64,000 bases of DNA from Sodalis sp. Ffu. GTDB lineage: Bacteria; Pseudomonadota; Gammaproteobacteria; Enterobacterales; Enterobacteriaceae. This document shows, piece after piece, positions 53,848 to 63,931 of the stretch. The translations under genes and the position numbers were made by a program. The notes under the pieces were generated by a model. It made no database searches and was not told where the DNA came from. It saw nothing but the letters and a program-made list of their open reading frames with translations. The stretch is from positions 94,001-158,000 of the forward strand of contig CP072944.1 in assembly GCA_024748595.1 (NCBI GenBank). Reading direction: 5' to 3'. The stretch's first letter is position 1. The number at the start of each line of letters is the position of its first letter.

Positions 53848-56418
53848 TCAAAGCATTTTCTTTAATCGATATAGCCATTCTAGTGCTTGACGGGGTGATT
53901 GACTATCAAGATCAAGATTTTTCAGCGTCTCGATGGCCGACGAGATTTTCCGTTCTTGTAGCTGTAAAAAATTTAATTGTAAATTATCAACGCGATTGGT
54001 AATTGTATCATTGAATAGCGTTTCAAGTTCTATAAGCTTGAAATGTGCACGTTTTATTACTTCACGCGGTATCCCCGCCATTGTCGCTACCGATAGGCCG
54101 TAGCTTTTGCTGGCCGCACCGTCCTGCACGCTATGAATAAAGGTAATTGTTTCTCCATGTTCACGTGCATCTAAATGCACGTTCACCACCCCTTTCACCT
54201 TTTTTGGCAGGGTGGTGAGCTCAAAATAATGCGTGGCGAAAAGCGTCATTGCTTTTATTTGTCCTGCTAAATTTTCCACACAAGCCCAGGCCAGTGACAA
54301 TCCGTCATAGGTGGAGGTGCCACGGCCGATTTCATCTATCAGTACTAAGCTTTGTTGGGTAGCGTTATGTAAAATATTGGCGGTTTCAGTCATCTCTACC
54401 ATAAAGGTTGAGCGTCCTGAGGCTAGATCATCTGCAGCGCCGATACGGGTAAAGATTCTATCCACTGGTCCTACCGTGGCCTGTTCTGCCGGCACAAAAC
54501 TACCAATATAGGCTAGTAGGACAATCAGCGCTGTCTGGCGCATATAGGTACTTTTACCGCCCATGTTAGGGCCAGTAATGATTAGCATACGACGTTGTTC
54601 AGATAACGAAAGTGGATTGGCGATAAATGGTTCGTTAATTACCTGTTCCACTACGGGATGACGGCCGCCGACTATGTTAATTCCCGGTTGATCGCTTATT
54701 TCCGGACAAATATAATTCAGTGTTTCAGCGCGTTCAGCTAGGTTGCTTAGTACATCCAGTTCCGCTATTGCTGTGGCGCTCTGCTGAAGATCTGCCAGAT
54801 GTGGCAATAATAAATCGAATAGCTCGTCATAGAGCTCTTTTTCGAGCACTAGTGCCTTGCTTTTCGAGGTCATTACCTTATTTTCATACTCTTTCAGCTC
54901 GGGAATAATGTAGCGTTCGGCGTTTTTCAGTGTTTGTCGGCGCATATAATGCATCGGTGCTCGATGGCTCTGGCCGCGGCTTAGCTGAATAAAATAGCCG
55001 TGCACCGCATTGAATCCCACCTTCAATGTATCCAGCCCAGTTTTTTGTCGCTCACGTATCTCCAGTATGTTGAGATAATCGGTGGCACCAGTTGCTAGGG
55101 CGCGCCATTCATCCAATTCATGGCTGTATCCGGGGGCGATCACCCCGCCTTCGCGCAGAAGTACGGACGGAGTTTCAATAATAGCCCGTTTAAGCAGATC
55201 GTATAATGCGTCAAATTGGCCTACTCGTCTTAGTAACTGCGGGATATATTGGCCGGACTGATTTGCTAGTAATGCCTGGATCGCCGGTAATTGTTGAAAT
55301 GCGTGCCGCATGCGCGCTAGGTCTCGCGGGCGTGCTGAGCGCAGCGCCAACCTGGCTAGTATACGTTCTAGATCCCCTATCTGCCGCAATATCGGCTGTA
55401 GATTAGCCACTTGATCCTGCAGTAGTCGGATACTTTGCTGCCGATGGGTAAGGGTACTTATATTACGGGTGGGCATATGCAGCCAACGTTTCAGCATCCG
55501 GCTGCCCATTGAGGTCATGGTGTTATCTATGATATTTGCTAGAGTATTTTTTGAGTCACCGCTTATATTTTGTGTGAGCTCTAAATTGCGCCGGGTAGTG
55601 GCATCCATCACGATGCTGTTTTGTTGCCGTTCTAAGGTTATGGAGCGGATATGAGGCAGTGAGGTGCGTTGGGTATCTTTAGCGTACTGCAGCAGGCATC
55701 CGGCGGCGCGTAGCGCTAGCTGGGCCCGTTGAATACCAAAACCTGTCAAATCATGGGTCCCAAACTGTAAATTTAGCTGCTGGAGAGCGGTATTCAGTTC
55801 AAATTCCCAGGGCGGTCGGCGCCGCAGGCTGCGGCTATGTTTGATTAGTACAAAATCCTCCAATGTTTCTGGATAGAGCAGTTCTGCCGGGTTGGTGCGC
55901 TGTAGCTCTGCGGCCATTATTTCACGGTTTATCGGTTCCGATACAATAAAACGGCCGGAGGAAATATCCAACGTAGCGTAGCCAAAGCCCTGCGGCGCTT
56001 GCCAGATGGCAGCTAGCAAATTGTCTTGACGCTCATTAAGCAGCGCTTCATCGCTCAGAGTGCCTGGAGTGACAATACGCACTACTCGTCGCTCAATCGG
56101 TCCTTTGGTCGATACTGGATCGCCAATTTGTTCACAAATGGCTACCGATTCCCCTAGTGCAACCAGCTTGGCTAGATAGTTCTCGACCGCATGATAGGGA
56201 ACCCCAGCCATTGGGATGGGTTCACCGGCAGAGGTTCCACGTTTTGTCAGTGAGATATCTATTAGTTGCGCTGCACGTTTGGCGTCATCATAAAATAGTT
56301 CGTAAAAATCCCCCATGCGATAAAATAGAAGAATTTCTGGATGTTGGGCTTTTAGCTTGAGATATTGCTGCATCATTGGCGTGTGCGATGAGTAGTTTGT
56401 ATCGACAGATTTTTTCAT
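53848..56418 (-). CDS. mutS: MutS, DNA mismatch-repair protein
   Basis: MutS recognises mismatches and recruits MutL. The 856-residue protein is complete. The mismatch-reading motif is MGDFYELF with Phe38 and Glu40 (E. coli Phe36 and Glu38). The connector, lever and clamp domains follow, then the ATPase with Walker [14 protein letters not shown] (about residue 616), the [20 protein letters not shown] loop, Walker [16 protein letters not shown], the conserved ATHYFELT, and the C-terminal helices. Many reduced symbionts lose mismatch repair, so an intact mutS in such a decayed region is informative. A 17-bp hairpin lies just before the start codon, and the ribosome site is poor. Confidence 0.96.
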   Translation of the reverse strand: MKKSVDTNYSSHTPMMQQYLKLKAQHPEILLFYRMGDFYELFYDDAKRAAQLIDISLTKRGTSAGEPIPMAGVPYHAVENYLAKLVALGESVAICEQIGDPVSTKGPIERRVVRIVTPGTLSDEALLNERQDNLLAAIWQAPQGFGYATLDISSGRFIVSEPINREIMAAELQRTNPAELLYPETLEDFVLIKHSRSLRRRPPWEFELNTALQQLNLQFGTHDLTGFGIQRAQLALRAAGCLLQYAKDTQRTSLPHIRSITLERQQNSIVMDATTRRNLELTQNISGDSKNTLANIIDNTMTSMGSRMLKRWLHMPTRNISTLTHRQQSIRLLQDQVANLQPILRQIGDLERILARLALRSARPRDLARMRHAFQQLPAIQALLANQSGQYIPQLLRRVGQFDALYDLLKRAIIETPSVLLREGGVIAPGYSHELDEWRALATGATDYLNILEIRERQKTGLDTLKVGFNAVHGYFIQLSRGQSHRAPMHYMRRQTLKNAERYIIPELKEYENKVMTSKSKALVLEKELYDELFDLLLPHLADLQQSATAIAELDVLSNLAERAETLNYICPEISDQPGINIVGGRHPVVEQVINEPFIANPLSLSEQRRMLIITGPNMGGKSTYMRQTALIVLLAYIGSFVPAEQATVGPVDRIFTRIGAADDLASGRSTFMVEMTETANILHNATQQSLVLIDEIGRGTSTYDGLSLAWACVENLAGQIKAMTLFATHYFELTTLPKKVKGVVNVHLDAREHGETITFIHSVQDGAASKSYGLSVATMAGIPREVIKRAHFKLIELETLFNDTITNRVDNLQLNFLQLQERKISSAIETLKNLDLDSQSPRQALEWLYRLKKML

Positions 56419-56433
56419 ATTTACTTGGTTTTA

Positions 56434-56470
56434 TTGAACAACCTTTAATTCTTAATTAAAGGTTGTTCAA
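56434..56470. promoter_or_regulatory. 17-bp perfect hairpin in the mutS leader
   Basis: TTGAACAACCTTTAATT (56434-56450) pairs perfectly with 56454-56470 around the loop CTT. On the mutS (minus) strand the stem ends 15 nt before the ATG. In the mRNA it would sit next to the ribosome-binding region. It has no T-run on either strand, so a terminator is less likely. Confidence 0.6.
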
Positions 56471-56489
56471 GTTACTCGGATAGGCATAT

Positions 56490-56660
56490 TTAGCTAAGTT
56501 TTTGTTCAAAGTGCATATCCATGACTATGGTCGAATAGTCATTTTATTAGCTATATGCTGTTTCTGTCAAAGAGCGTCGATAATCAATTTTTGGTTCAAT
56601 GATCATTATTTCTTATTTAATGTTGATATTCTGCGCATGATTTTATCAGCAGTCTGCGTT
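56490..56660 (-). mobile_element. IS903-group fragment, copy 18
   Basis: The minus strand reads IMIIEPKIDYRRSLTETAYS, matching NNDHWKKKVGYHRRSLAETA of the transposase family. NINIK just before it fits ANQRL. Nothing else of the element can be read. Confidence 0.6.
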
Positions 56661-56921
56661 AGTAGCAGGTGTTTTCAGAGAGTATAAGCGATCTTATTTT
56701 ATCTAACAGCTTCGTGGTTAACATGGTGTACAATTTCTGTTTAGCGTGTTTTGGCGCGTGATCGGTGTTATTGCCCATTTATGACCCATCGAGGGATTGT
56801 CATAAGAAAAATGCGGATAGTCTAGTCAGGTGATGCTGGTTTTCGACTATATCGCGCTGTGGCGACTATCTTTACTGATGAATTAAAAAATTTTTGTGTG
56901 AGGAAAGCCATTTGATTGGCT

Positions 56922-57581
56922 TTATTCGTAACGGCGGAAATAACTTTCCAGAGGATTTTGTAGTTTACCTAACAGGGTGCTATAGAAAAGATATATTGCC
57001 GCTGCTTCTATATAAAGGATAAGCGGTTCATAAGTGACGGAAACGATGCGCTGAGTGGTTAAAAACATCTCCGGAACGGTAATGGTTGCTGCTAGTGATG
57101 TCTCCTTAATGAGAGAGATAAAGGAGTTGGCTAATGGTGGTAGAGAAACAAATATCGACTGGGGCAAGATTACCCTGCGCATAGCCTGAGTGCTATTCAT
57201 GCCGATAGTCCAAGCTGCTTCCCACTGCGCCTTTGGTACTGAAATGATGGCGCCTCGAATTATCTCAGAGTCATAAGCGCCGACGCTAAGGGTAAAACCA
57301 ATTAGGGCAGCTGGAAAGGCATTTAGTGTCAGTCCAACGCTGGGTAGACCATAAAAGATTAAAAACAGCTGCACCAACAGCGGTGTGCCGCGAATGACCC
57401 ACACATAAAAATCAACAATCCCTTTTAGCGGATGCGGGCCATACAGACGAACCAACGCTACCAAAAATCCCACTACTAGGCCGCCGATAAACGACAACAC
57501 GGCTAACGGTAGGGTAAACATGATTCCGGCTATAAACAAACGCCAAAAAGAATCGTACATCAATTGCATCCATGGTGGCAT
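56922..57581 (-). CDS. Amino-acid ABC transporter permease (probably cystine/polar amino acids)
   Basis: This is an inner-membrane permease of the HisM/GlnP family. The 219-residue protein has five predicted helices, RGTPLLVQLFLIFYGLP, and the ATPase-docking EAA loop (GAYDSEIIRGAIISVPKAQW, then EAAWTIGM). PLANSFISLIKETSLAATITVPE is also typical. It resembles the YecS/TcyL group but diverges enough from E. coli YecS that I give no symbol. The start overlaps the stop of the binding-protein gene (TAATG), so the two are coupled. A gene for the ATPase would be expected next, but none is present: the 340 bp downstream, as far as the mutS leader hairpin, hold only an IS fragment. Confidence 0.85.
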   Translation of the reverse strand: MPPWMQLMYDSFWRLFIAGIMFTLPLAVLSFIGGLVVGFLVALVRLYGPHPLKGIVDFYVWVIRGTPLLVQLFLIFYGLPSVGLTLNAFPAALIGFTLSVGAYDSEIIRGAIISVPKAQWEAAWTIGMNSTQAMRRVILPQSIFVSLPPLANSFISLIKETSLAATITVPEMFLTTQRIVSVTYEPLILYIEAAAIYLFYSTLLGKLQNPLESYFRRYE

Positions 57582-58366
57582 TAGTCAGATCCCTGTGGGA
57601 TTAGGACATTTTGACCGAAATATCGGATGGAGATGGTTTTGTATGTGCCGTCGGTCTTGATTTCGTCTAGAGCTGTATTGATCGCTGAGACTAGTTCAGG
57701 TTGTCCCTTACGTAACAGGATGCCAGACGGGGAGGTGTTAATTTCGGAGGCGACTATTTTAACTTTTGCCTCTGGCTTGTGTTTTTTAAATTCTAGAAAT
57801 GACAGATTGTCATTGAGAGTCGCGTTAGCTCGGCCGGTCAGCACTAGTCCCATCGACTGGTTGAAGCCATCGGTGGGCACAATATTGGCGCCATATTTGC
57901 TGGCCAGCTGGGAGTAGTTGCTGGTTAGACTCTGCGCGGCTTTTTGGCCTTGCAGATCTGCGAAGCTTTTAATAGTGGTATTGTCGTCACGGGTAATCAG
58001 GACCACTTTTAAATCGATATAGGGCTTGGAGAAATCGTATTTATCTTGACGTTCTGGAGTTATTCCCACTTGATTGATCACTGCATCGTAACGTTTGCCG
58101 TCCAACCCGGCGATAAGACTGTCCCAGCGTCCTTCGGTAAATTTAGCTTGAACGCCTAGTTTAGTGGCTATGGCACGGCCGATATCTACATCAAAACCCA
58201 CTAATTTATCATTGTCGTCATGAAAAGTGTAAGGGGAGTATGTACCCTCAGTGCCAAAAAAAATGGTACCAGCGGATTTAATCATTGATACTTTATCGGG
58301 GGGATTCGCCTGTGCTACGATCAAAGTTAGAAAATTGAAAAATAGTGCTAAAATTATTTTTTTCAT
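57581..58366 (-). CDS. Amino-acid ABC transporter substrate-binding protein
   Basis: This is a periplasmic type 3 solute-binding protein that delivers an amino acid, probably cystine or another polar amino acid, to the permease encoded after it. The N-terminus MKKIILALFFNFLTLIVAQA is a signal peptide. The mature protein reads IFFGTEGTYSPYTFHDDNDK, LVGFDVDIGRAIATKLG, GRWDSLIAGLDGKRYDAVIN and NQVGITPERQDKYDFSKPY, all typical of the family. I use the ATG at 58366 because AGGA lies 6 nt upstream of it; an ATG at 58372 overlaps that site. The product is 261 residues. The cognate ATPase gene is not adjacent, so it must be elsewhere or borrowed from another system. Confidence 0.88.
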   Translation of the reverse strand: MKKIILALFFNFLTLIVAQANPPDKVSMIKSAGTIFFGTEGTYSPYTFHDDNDKLVGFDVDIGRAIATKLGVQAKFTEGRWDSLIAGLDGKRYDAVINQVGITPERQDKYDFSKPYIDLKVVLITRDDNTTIKSFADLQGQKAAQSLTSNYSQLASKYGANIVPTDGFNQSMGLVLTGRANATLNDNLSFLEFKKHKPEAKVKIVASEINTSPSGILLRKGQPELVSAINTALDEIKTDGTYKTISIRYFGQNVLIPQGSD

Positions 58367-59056
58367 GGTCATTCCTGAAAGAAATGATTATTCTAAATTA
58401 TTTAGATTGGCTGTGATGCCAAGGCTGTTACTTACTTTTATAATATCATATTAAAGCATTTAATGTTATTAAATATTGCATTTGGTTATAAAATCTACAT
58501 ATTTTTACAAGTGTAGTACATTACAAGTACATAATAGTTTAAAATAAATCTAGCCATTCGTTGGTTGGCAAAACTAGTTAGTGAGCTTAGTCATTTATTA
58601 AATATGCTGCCACAAGCTGAGCAAAATAATATGGTATAATATATAATTTAGTCGATATAATTGATTTATTCGTGAGATAGTTATCGTCGCCAAAGGTGTT
58701 GATTTGCTCAGTTAAATATCAGTAACTGGTGAAGTTCATGTGTTGTGGTTGACGATACCCCCATTCGCTCTGATATTATCAAGTTTTGATACCCATAATA
58801 ATGACTCAGCAAGTCTGACTATCATCAAACAAATGGTGTAACAATTTAAATTATAAGAAGAATGCGCGATGACGGTTTATGTTTAAAAAATCTGCAAATC
58901 TAATATAGATGGTTTTAGATGGTTTATAAAAATTTACTTTGGTACCAAAGTAAATTTATTTTATTCCTTTTTATGATTCTGAACACTGCTACAGTGTTTT
59001 TGCCAGTAAGCTGTTTTATTTGCGTTTCGGTTTTTTAGTATGATTATGGGACAACT
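58367..59056. other. Spacer upstream of alaS
   Basis: In Serratia, Yersinia and E. coli pncC (cinA), recA and recX lie between mutS and alaS. I found no trace of RecA or RecX motifs in this spacer. It holds a perfect 28-bp palindrome (58930-58957) and must contain the alaS promoter. Confidence 0.45.
58930..58957. promoter_or_regulatory. Perfect 28-bp palindrome upstream of alaS
   Basis: AAATTTACTTTGGT is followed directly by its exact reverse complement. The centre is 113 bp before the alaS ATG. AlaRS of E. coli is known to repress its own transcription by binding a palindrome near its promoter, so this is a candidate operator. It could also fold into a terminator-like stem followed by TATTTTATT. 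Confidence 0.55.
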
Positions 59057-61690
59057 ATGAATAAGAATAAGAGTACCGCTGAGATCCGTCAGGCGTTTCT
59101 CAATTTTTTCCATAGAAAAGGACACCAGGTGGTAGCGAGCAGCTCATTGGTGCCAGATAACGATCCAACACTGCTTTTTACCAATGCTGGTATGAACCAG
59201 TTCAAGAACGTATTCCTGGGTTTGGATAAACGTTCATATCGACGCGCCACTACCTCCCAGCATTGCATGCGGGCGGGTGGTAAGCATAACGATCTGGAAA
59301 ACGTCGGTTATACTGCTCGCCACCATACTTTTTTTGAAATGCTAGGTAACTTTAGTTTCGGTGATTATTTCAAGCATGATGCGATTCAGTTTGCCTGGGA
59401 GTTATTGACCAGCCCGCAATGGTTTAACCTGCCTAAAGAAAAGCTGTGGGTAACTGTGTATGCCACTGATGATGAATCCTATAACATTTGGGTTAATGAG
59501 GTAGGATTTCCTCATGAGCGTATCATCCGTATCGGAGATAATAAGGGGAACCGTTACGCCTCTGACAATTTTTGGCAAATGGGCGATACTGGTCCTTGTG
59601 GCCCTTGTTCAGAAATTTTTTACGATCGTGGCAACCATATTTTGGGTGGCCCGCCTGGCAGCCAGGAAAAAGATGACGATCGCTATATTGAAATTTGGAA
59701 TCTAGTTTTTATCCAGTTTAATCGCCAGGTCGATGGCACTCTATTGATATTGCCGGAGCCATCGGTAGATACTGGCATGGGACTGGAGCGTCTTTCCGCT
59801 GTGTTACAGCATGTCAATACCAACTATGACATTGATCTCTTTCGTAAACTGATCGTCTCTGCGGCACAGTTGACGTGCGTGACCGATCTTAACAGTAAAT
59901 CCTTGCGTGTTATCGTCGATCATATACGTTCATGTGCCTTTTTGATTAGTGACGGGGTAGTTCCTTCTAATGAAGGTCGTGGTTATGTCTTGCGCCGTAT
60001 CATTCGCCGTGCTATTCGCCATGGAAATATGCTAGGCGCTCGTGATACTTTTTTCTATAAACTAACAGCTCCTTTGACTGAGGTCATGGGACGTGCCGCT
60101 GATCGGTTGCGCCAACAGCAGGCCATGGTGGAACAGGTATTGCGCACCGAAGAAGAGCAATTTGCCCATACCTTGGAACGAGGATTGGGGTTGCTAGATG
60201 AGGAATTGGCTAGGATGTCTGGCGATACGCTGAACGGTGAAACCGCATTCCGCCTCTATGATACTTACGGCTTTCCGCTGGATTTGACTGCAGATGTTTG
60301 CCGTGAGCGTAATTTAAAAGTCGATGCAGTAGGTTTTGAGCGCGCTATGGAAACTCAACGCAAACGCGCACGCAAATCAAGTGTTTTTGGCTCCAATTAT
60401 AATAGCATGCTTCGCATCGATCAGTCGACCAGTTTCTTTGGCTATGAGCAAGCCAAGCATCAGGGGCGGATAACTGCCTTGTTTCGCGATGATCAACAGG
60501 TGGCAGTGATTCATAAGGGTGAAGAAGCTGTCGTGGTGCTGGACGAGACACCGTTTTATGGCGAATCTGGTGGTCAGGTAGGTGATTGTGGTGAATTGAA
60601 AAGGGTCTCGGGAAGTTTTATCGTGACCGATACTCAAAAATATGGTCAAGCGATCGGCCACTGGGGCAAGCTCAGCTACGGTGAGTTGAAACTGGGGACA
60701 AAGGTAATCGCCCAAGTAGATTTGGCGCGCAGAAACCGAATTCGCCTGAACCATTCAGCAACACATTTGCTGCACGCGGCGTTGCGTCAGGTATTGGGTG
60801 AACATGTCATTCAAAAAGGTTCATTGGTTAATGATCAGTACCTGCGTTTTGACTTCTCGCATAATGAAGTAATGAAGCTTGAACAGATCCGTCAAGTGGA
60901 GGATATCGTTAATCAACAGATCCGGTGCAATTTGCCAATCCAGACTGAAATTATGGCGTTGGAGGTGGCTCGTAATAAGGGGAGCATGGCGCTATTCGAT
61001 GAAAAGTACGATGCACAAGTGCGTGTGTTAAGCATGGGCGATTTTTCTATCGAGCTGTGTGGCGGGATACATGCCAGTCGTACAGGTGATATTGGCTTAT
61101 TTTATATCATGGCGGAATTTGGTATAGCAGCCGGGGTCCGCCGTATCGAAGCAGTGACCGGGGAAGGAGCCATGGTAACTTTGCGTCAACAAAGCGATCT
61201 GCTGCATGGTATCGCTAAATTGGTAAAAGGAGATAGTCGAAGCGTGTTGGAGAAAGTGAGCGGATTGCAGGAGCGTTTTCGTCAGTTGGAAAAAGATCTT
61301 CAACAATTAAAGAGTATGCTGGCGGCACCGGAGATCGAGTCGTTAAGCGGCAAGGTGCGTGATATTAATGGTGTAAAGGTATTGGTCGGACAGCTGGATA
61401 ATATCGATACGAAGACGCTGTGCGTCCTTGTTAATGATTTTAAGAATCGATTGGGATCGGCAGTGATCGTTCTTGCTACTGTAGTGAATAATAAGGTAAG
61501 ACTGGTAGTTGGTGTGACCAAAAATTTGACCTATCGTGTAAAGGCTGTTGAAATTATCAATTATTTGGCTCAGCAGGTAGGTGGTAAAGGTGGTGGACGA
61601 CCCGATTTAGCGCAAGGAGGTGGCCGCGATGTAATGGCTGTACCCGCTGCGTTGACCAGTGTGGATGCTATGCTGGCTGTAAAACTTTAA
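59057..61690 (+). CDS. alaS: AlaS, alanyl-tRNA synthetase
   Basis: AlaS charges tRNA-Ala. It is a class II enzyme of 877 residues, full length, with the aminoacylation core ([55 protein letters not shown]), a tRNA-recognition domain, the editing domain and the C-terminal C-Ala domain ([17 protein letters not shown]). The editing-site zinc ligands are His566, His570 (HSATH), Cys668 and His672. One oddity: the motif CGGTH reads CGGIH, with Ile at 671 from a single ACA to ATA transition. The metal ligands themselves are kept. GGGA lies before the start. csrA and tRNA-Ser follow, as in E. coli. Confidence 0.96.
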   Translation: MNKNKSTAEIRQAFLNFFHRKGHQVVASSSLVPDNDPTLLFTNAGMNQFKNVFLGLDKRSYRRATTSQHCMRAGGKHNDLENVGYTARHHTFFEMLGNFSFGDYFKHDAIQFAWELLTSPQWFNLPKEKLWVTVYATDDESYNIWVNEVGFPHERIIRIGDNKGNRYASDNFWQMGDTGPCGPCSEIFYDRGNHILGGPPGSQEKDDDRYIEIWNLVFIQFNRQVDGTLLILPEPSVDTGMGLERLSAVLQHVNTNYDIDLFRKLIVSAAQLTCVTDLNSKSLRVIVDHIRSCAFLISDGVVPSNEGRGYVLRRIIRRAIRHGNMLGARDTFFYKLTAPLTEVMGRAADRLRQQQAMVEQVLRTEEEQFAHTLERGLGLLDEELARMSGDTLNGETAFRLYDTYGFPLDLTADVCRERNLKVDAVGFERAMETQRKRARKSSVFGSNYNSMLRIDQSTSFFGYEQAKHQGRITALFRDDQQVAVIHKGEEAVVVLDETPFYGESGGQVGDCGELKRVSGSFIVTDTQKYGQAIGHWGKLSYGELKLGTKVIAQVDLARRNRIRLNHSATHLLHAALRQVLGEHVIQKGSLVNDQYLRFDFSHNEVMKLEQIRQVEDIVNQQIRCNLPIQTEIMALEVARNKGSMALFDEKYDAQVRVLSMGDFSIELCGGIHASRTGDIGLFYIMAEFGIAAGVRRIEAVTGEGAMVTLRQQSDLLHGIAKLVKGDSRSVLEKVSGLQERFRQLEKDLQQLKSMLAAPEIESLSGKVRDINGVKVLVGQLDNIDTKTLCVLVNDFKNRLGSAVIVLATVVNNKVRLVVGVTKNLTYRVKAVEIINYLAQQVGGKGGGRPDLAQGGGRDVMAVPAALTSVDAMLAVKL

Positions 61691-61718
61691 GTAGAAATTA
61701 GAATATGTTATATAACAA

Positions 61719-62180
61719 AGCTTTGTTAAATAAATCAGATTTTTGCTAATTATAAAATATAGAACTACTGATTTAAAATTTAAATATTCAATTGAGCTAT
61801 AAGGCTTTTATTAAAATTACTGATGTTAATTGATATCTCAGTCATTGTTACCTAGTATGACAGAATAAAAAGTTTTATTTAGCGCAAGTTTTATAGTGGC
61901 TGCGGTTGCGCATGAAATAATCGGCTCTGATCTGTCACGTAGTAATGGCAATGCTGAAGATTACTAGACTTTTGTAAAAAAATGCCAAACAATTAAAAAA
62001 GATATTACTAAGGCGGCTTATGATATGCCTGCTATCCAGGATAAGTTGTTGGTAAAAATTAAAGCTGACATCCATTCAGTGAATTTTGATAGAAATTAAG
62101 CCTGCGTCAATCAACAGGAGATTAATGAATAAAATGATTCAGTTAGGGTAGTTTTTCATCATGAACAACCGTTTTAATAA
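61719..62180 (+). mobile_element. IS903-group relic, copy 14
   Basis: The left end AGCTTTGTTAAATAAATCAG lies at 61719. In 61915-62050 the frames give LICHVV...MLK (against ADLSLSNVTDAEA), KKCQTIKKDITKAAYDMP (against the KIREASADGAYDT segment), and near 62125 MNKMIQLG (against LNKMTQLGM). Large deletions shorten it to under 0.5 kb. It lies between alaS and csrA. Confidence 0.72.
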
Positions 62181-62363
62181 TTACCTTTAATAATAAAAGA
62201 GGTAGTTTATAGCTAGGTTTATTTACAGTCCTCTTACCATAGGTAGAGGATGGTTTTCCTCTGTTTATTTAATTGCTATGCGGCTTACGTTTTCAAGATA
62301 TATGATGGATAATGTCAGAAAATTTAAGAGACTCGATTTTTAATCTTTCAAGGAGTATAAAGA

Positions 62364-62549
62364 ATGCTTATTCTGACTCGTCGAATTGGTGAAACTATCA
62401 TGATTGGCGATGAGGTTACGATTACTATTTTAGGTATCAAGGGCAATCAAGTCCGTATCGGTGTTAATGCTCCCAAAGAAGTATCTATACATCGAGAAGA
62501 AATTTACCATCGTATCCAGTTTGAGAAGTCACAACAGACTCCTTATTAA
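62364..62549 (+). CDS. csrA: CsrA, carbon storage regulator
   Basis: CsrA is a small dimeric RNA-binding protein that recognises GGA motifs in mRNA leaders and controls translation and stability, for example of glycogen, biofilm and motility genes. The 61-residue product matches E. coli CsrA along its length: [37 protein letters not shown] and HREEIYHRI with the RNA-contacting Leu4, Arg6 and Arg44 region. AGGAG lies before the start. An IS relic has inserted between it and alaS, but the order alaS-csrA-tRNA-Ser of E. coli is kept. Confidence 0.96.
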   Translation: MLILTRRIGETIMIGDEVTITILGIKGNQVRIGVNAPKEVSIHREEIYHRIQFEKSQQTPY

Positions 62550-62651
62550 TTCTTTTTCAGCTCTTTGTCCTGAGCAAGCACTTATTTTTCTGGATAACTC
62601 TGTATCAACGCATTTTCATTTTTCTTTTTCTGATTGATTTTATTATCTATT

Positions 62652-62960
62652 TATCTTGAATAAATTAAATTTTCTAGTGATAAAGTGAGAACCTCAATTT
62701 TTTAAATCTATCTATCTATGTAAGTCATCCAATATGCTATACGGATATGATCAGCATAACTGTATAGCATATTAAAACTAACTTTTAGCCTGATGTTGTA
62801 AGTATTAAAAGATTTTATAGAGGCTATTTTTAGCTGATGAATATTTTTGCTAGTTTATCTCCCTGAAGTTTACTTGTATTAGTAAATGGGCTAACATATT
62901 AATGTTATGATAAAATTTTTATATACGGCAAAATTGTTTAATTGCTATTGTTACTAGGTT
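62652..62960 (+). mobile_element. IS903-group relic, copy 15 (5' half)
   Basis: CTTGAATAAATTAAATTTTC at about 62655 is a left end. At 62865-62930 the sequence encodes the family's PLYCPDYTCISKWAK-like region (ISL-KFTCIS then KWAN), with NVMIKFLYTAK after it. It is cut off by the inverted-repeat arm at 62965. Confidence 0.6.
62731..62773. repeat. 12-bp perfect inverted repeat after csrA
   Basis: AATATGCTATAC (62731-62742) pairs exactly with GTATAGCATATT (62762-62773) around a 19-nt loop. It lies about 180 bp past the csrA stop, inside the IS relic. No T-run follows. Confidence 0.5.
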
Positions 62961-62964
62961 GAGT

Positions 62965-63190
62965 ATTTCTAGAATGTATTGAATAAAATCAACTATCGCC
63001 GAGTTTTTTCTTATTATTAATATTATTAGCATCACTTGTTTGGTGATGTATATTAATTGAGTCATGTATGCACTGGAGTACTATCGCTGTGATTTTAGCT
63101 GGAATAATTTATAACGTTAGGAATCAACGTAATAGTTATTTTATTTATGACATGATTAAATTTAATTGGTAATTGAATTGTTCAGTGTTC
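62965..63190 (-). mobile_element. IS903-group 3' end, copy 16 (left arm of a large inverted repeat)
   Basis: Read on the minus strand, this segment is a transposase 3' end plus terminal repeat, closely similar to 63560-63770 read on the plus strand. It includes ATGACTCAATTAATATACAT, AAACAAGTGATGC, and the end TTTTATTCAATACA. The transposase body is absent. Confidence 0.65.
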
Positions 63191-63559
63191 TCTGGTAGCA
63201 TACTCTTTATTCTTGGGTATCATCGATCTGATTTTGTAATTAACTGCCTATGGTTATTAATTTATCATAAGCCCTATTATTGGTAACTTTTTAATTTTTA
63301 ATATATTTGTTGTAAAAATATAAATAATACTTCGGCATCCTTGCAATTACTCTGCGATAATGTCATGAGTATGTTATGTATCGTGTGGTGCATACACCAC
63401 GATACTGTTTATGAGAGCAGTTGCATTGACTTTGCATTCTGATTTTTCATTTACTTTTAAAAATCTTTATAGCTATATAATATGTATAAATGGTGATAAG
63501 CGACTAGTTAAAGAAATCAGATCACAGATCCTAAGAAGAATGATGAGAATGAATATTAA
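63191..63559. other. Spacer between the inverted-repeat arms
   Basis: This AT-rich spacer carries a short hairpin (63378-63405) and nothing else recognisable. A 60-codon open frame from 63411 runs into the right arm and is the tail of a broken transposase, not a gene. Confidence 0.4.
63378..63405. repeat. GC-richer hairpin between IS arms
   Basis: GTATCG-TG-TGGTG pairs with CACCACGATAC around the loop CATA, with a two-base bulge. It stands out from the AT-rich surroundings. Confidence 0.5.
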
Positions 63560-63770
63560 ATTCGATTACTATTTAAAGACAGCCATGTCATAAATAAAAT
63601 AGCTGTTCCGTTAGCTCCTGACGTTACAAATTATTACAGCTAAAATTATGGCTATGGTACATCTAGTAGATAAATGACTCAATTAATGTATGTTACTAAA
63701 CAAGTGATGCGAATAACCTTAATAATAAGAAAAACGTTCAGCGATAGTTAATTTTATTCAATAAAACCAC
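63560..63770 (+). mobile_element. IS903-group 3' end, copy 17 (right arm of a large inverted repeat)
   Basis: The plus strand reads YYLKTAMS (against RSLAETAM), then NKIAVPLAP, then ATGACTCAATTAATGTATGT with the end TTTTATTCAATAAAACC at about 63754-63770. It is the inverted partner of copy 16, and its tail also resembles copy 7 at 29110-29212. Confidence 0.68.
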
Positions 63771-63931
63771 TCCCTCATGAGTAGAGGATTATTATATCTC
63801 TATATTTAACCGTTATTATATGTAAGTTGCATAAAAATTATGTAATTTTTACTAAAAATAAAAAAGCGTTTGACTTATCAGGTCCAGAAAGTAATATGTG
63901 CGCCACAATACAGGCTGATGATATCAACAAT

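Noticed and set aside
63411-63593. Open frame of 60 codons near the tRNA
   Set aside because: Its end reads into a transposase tail (YYLKTAMS); it is part of the inverted-repeat IS arm.
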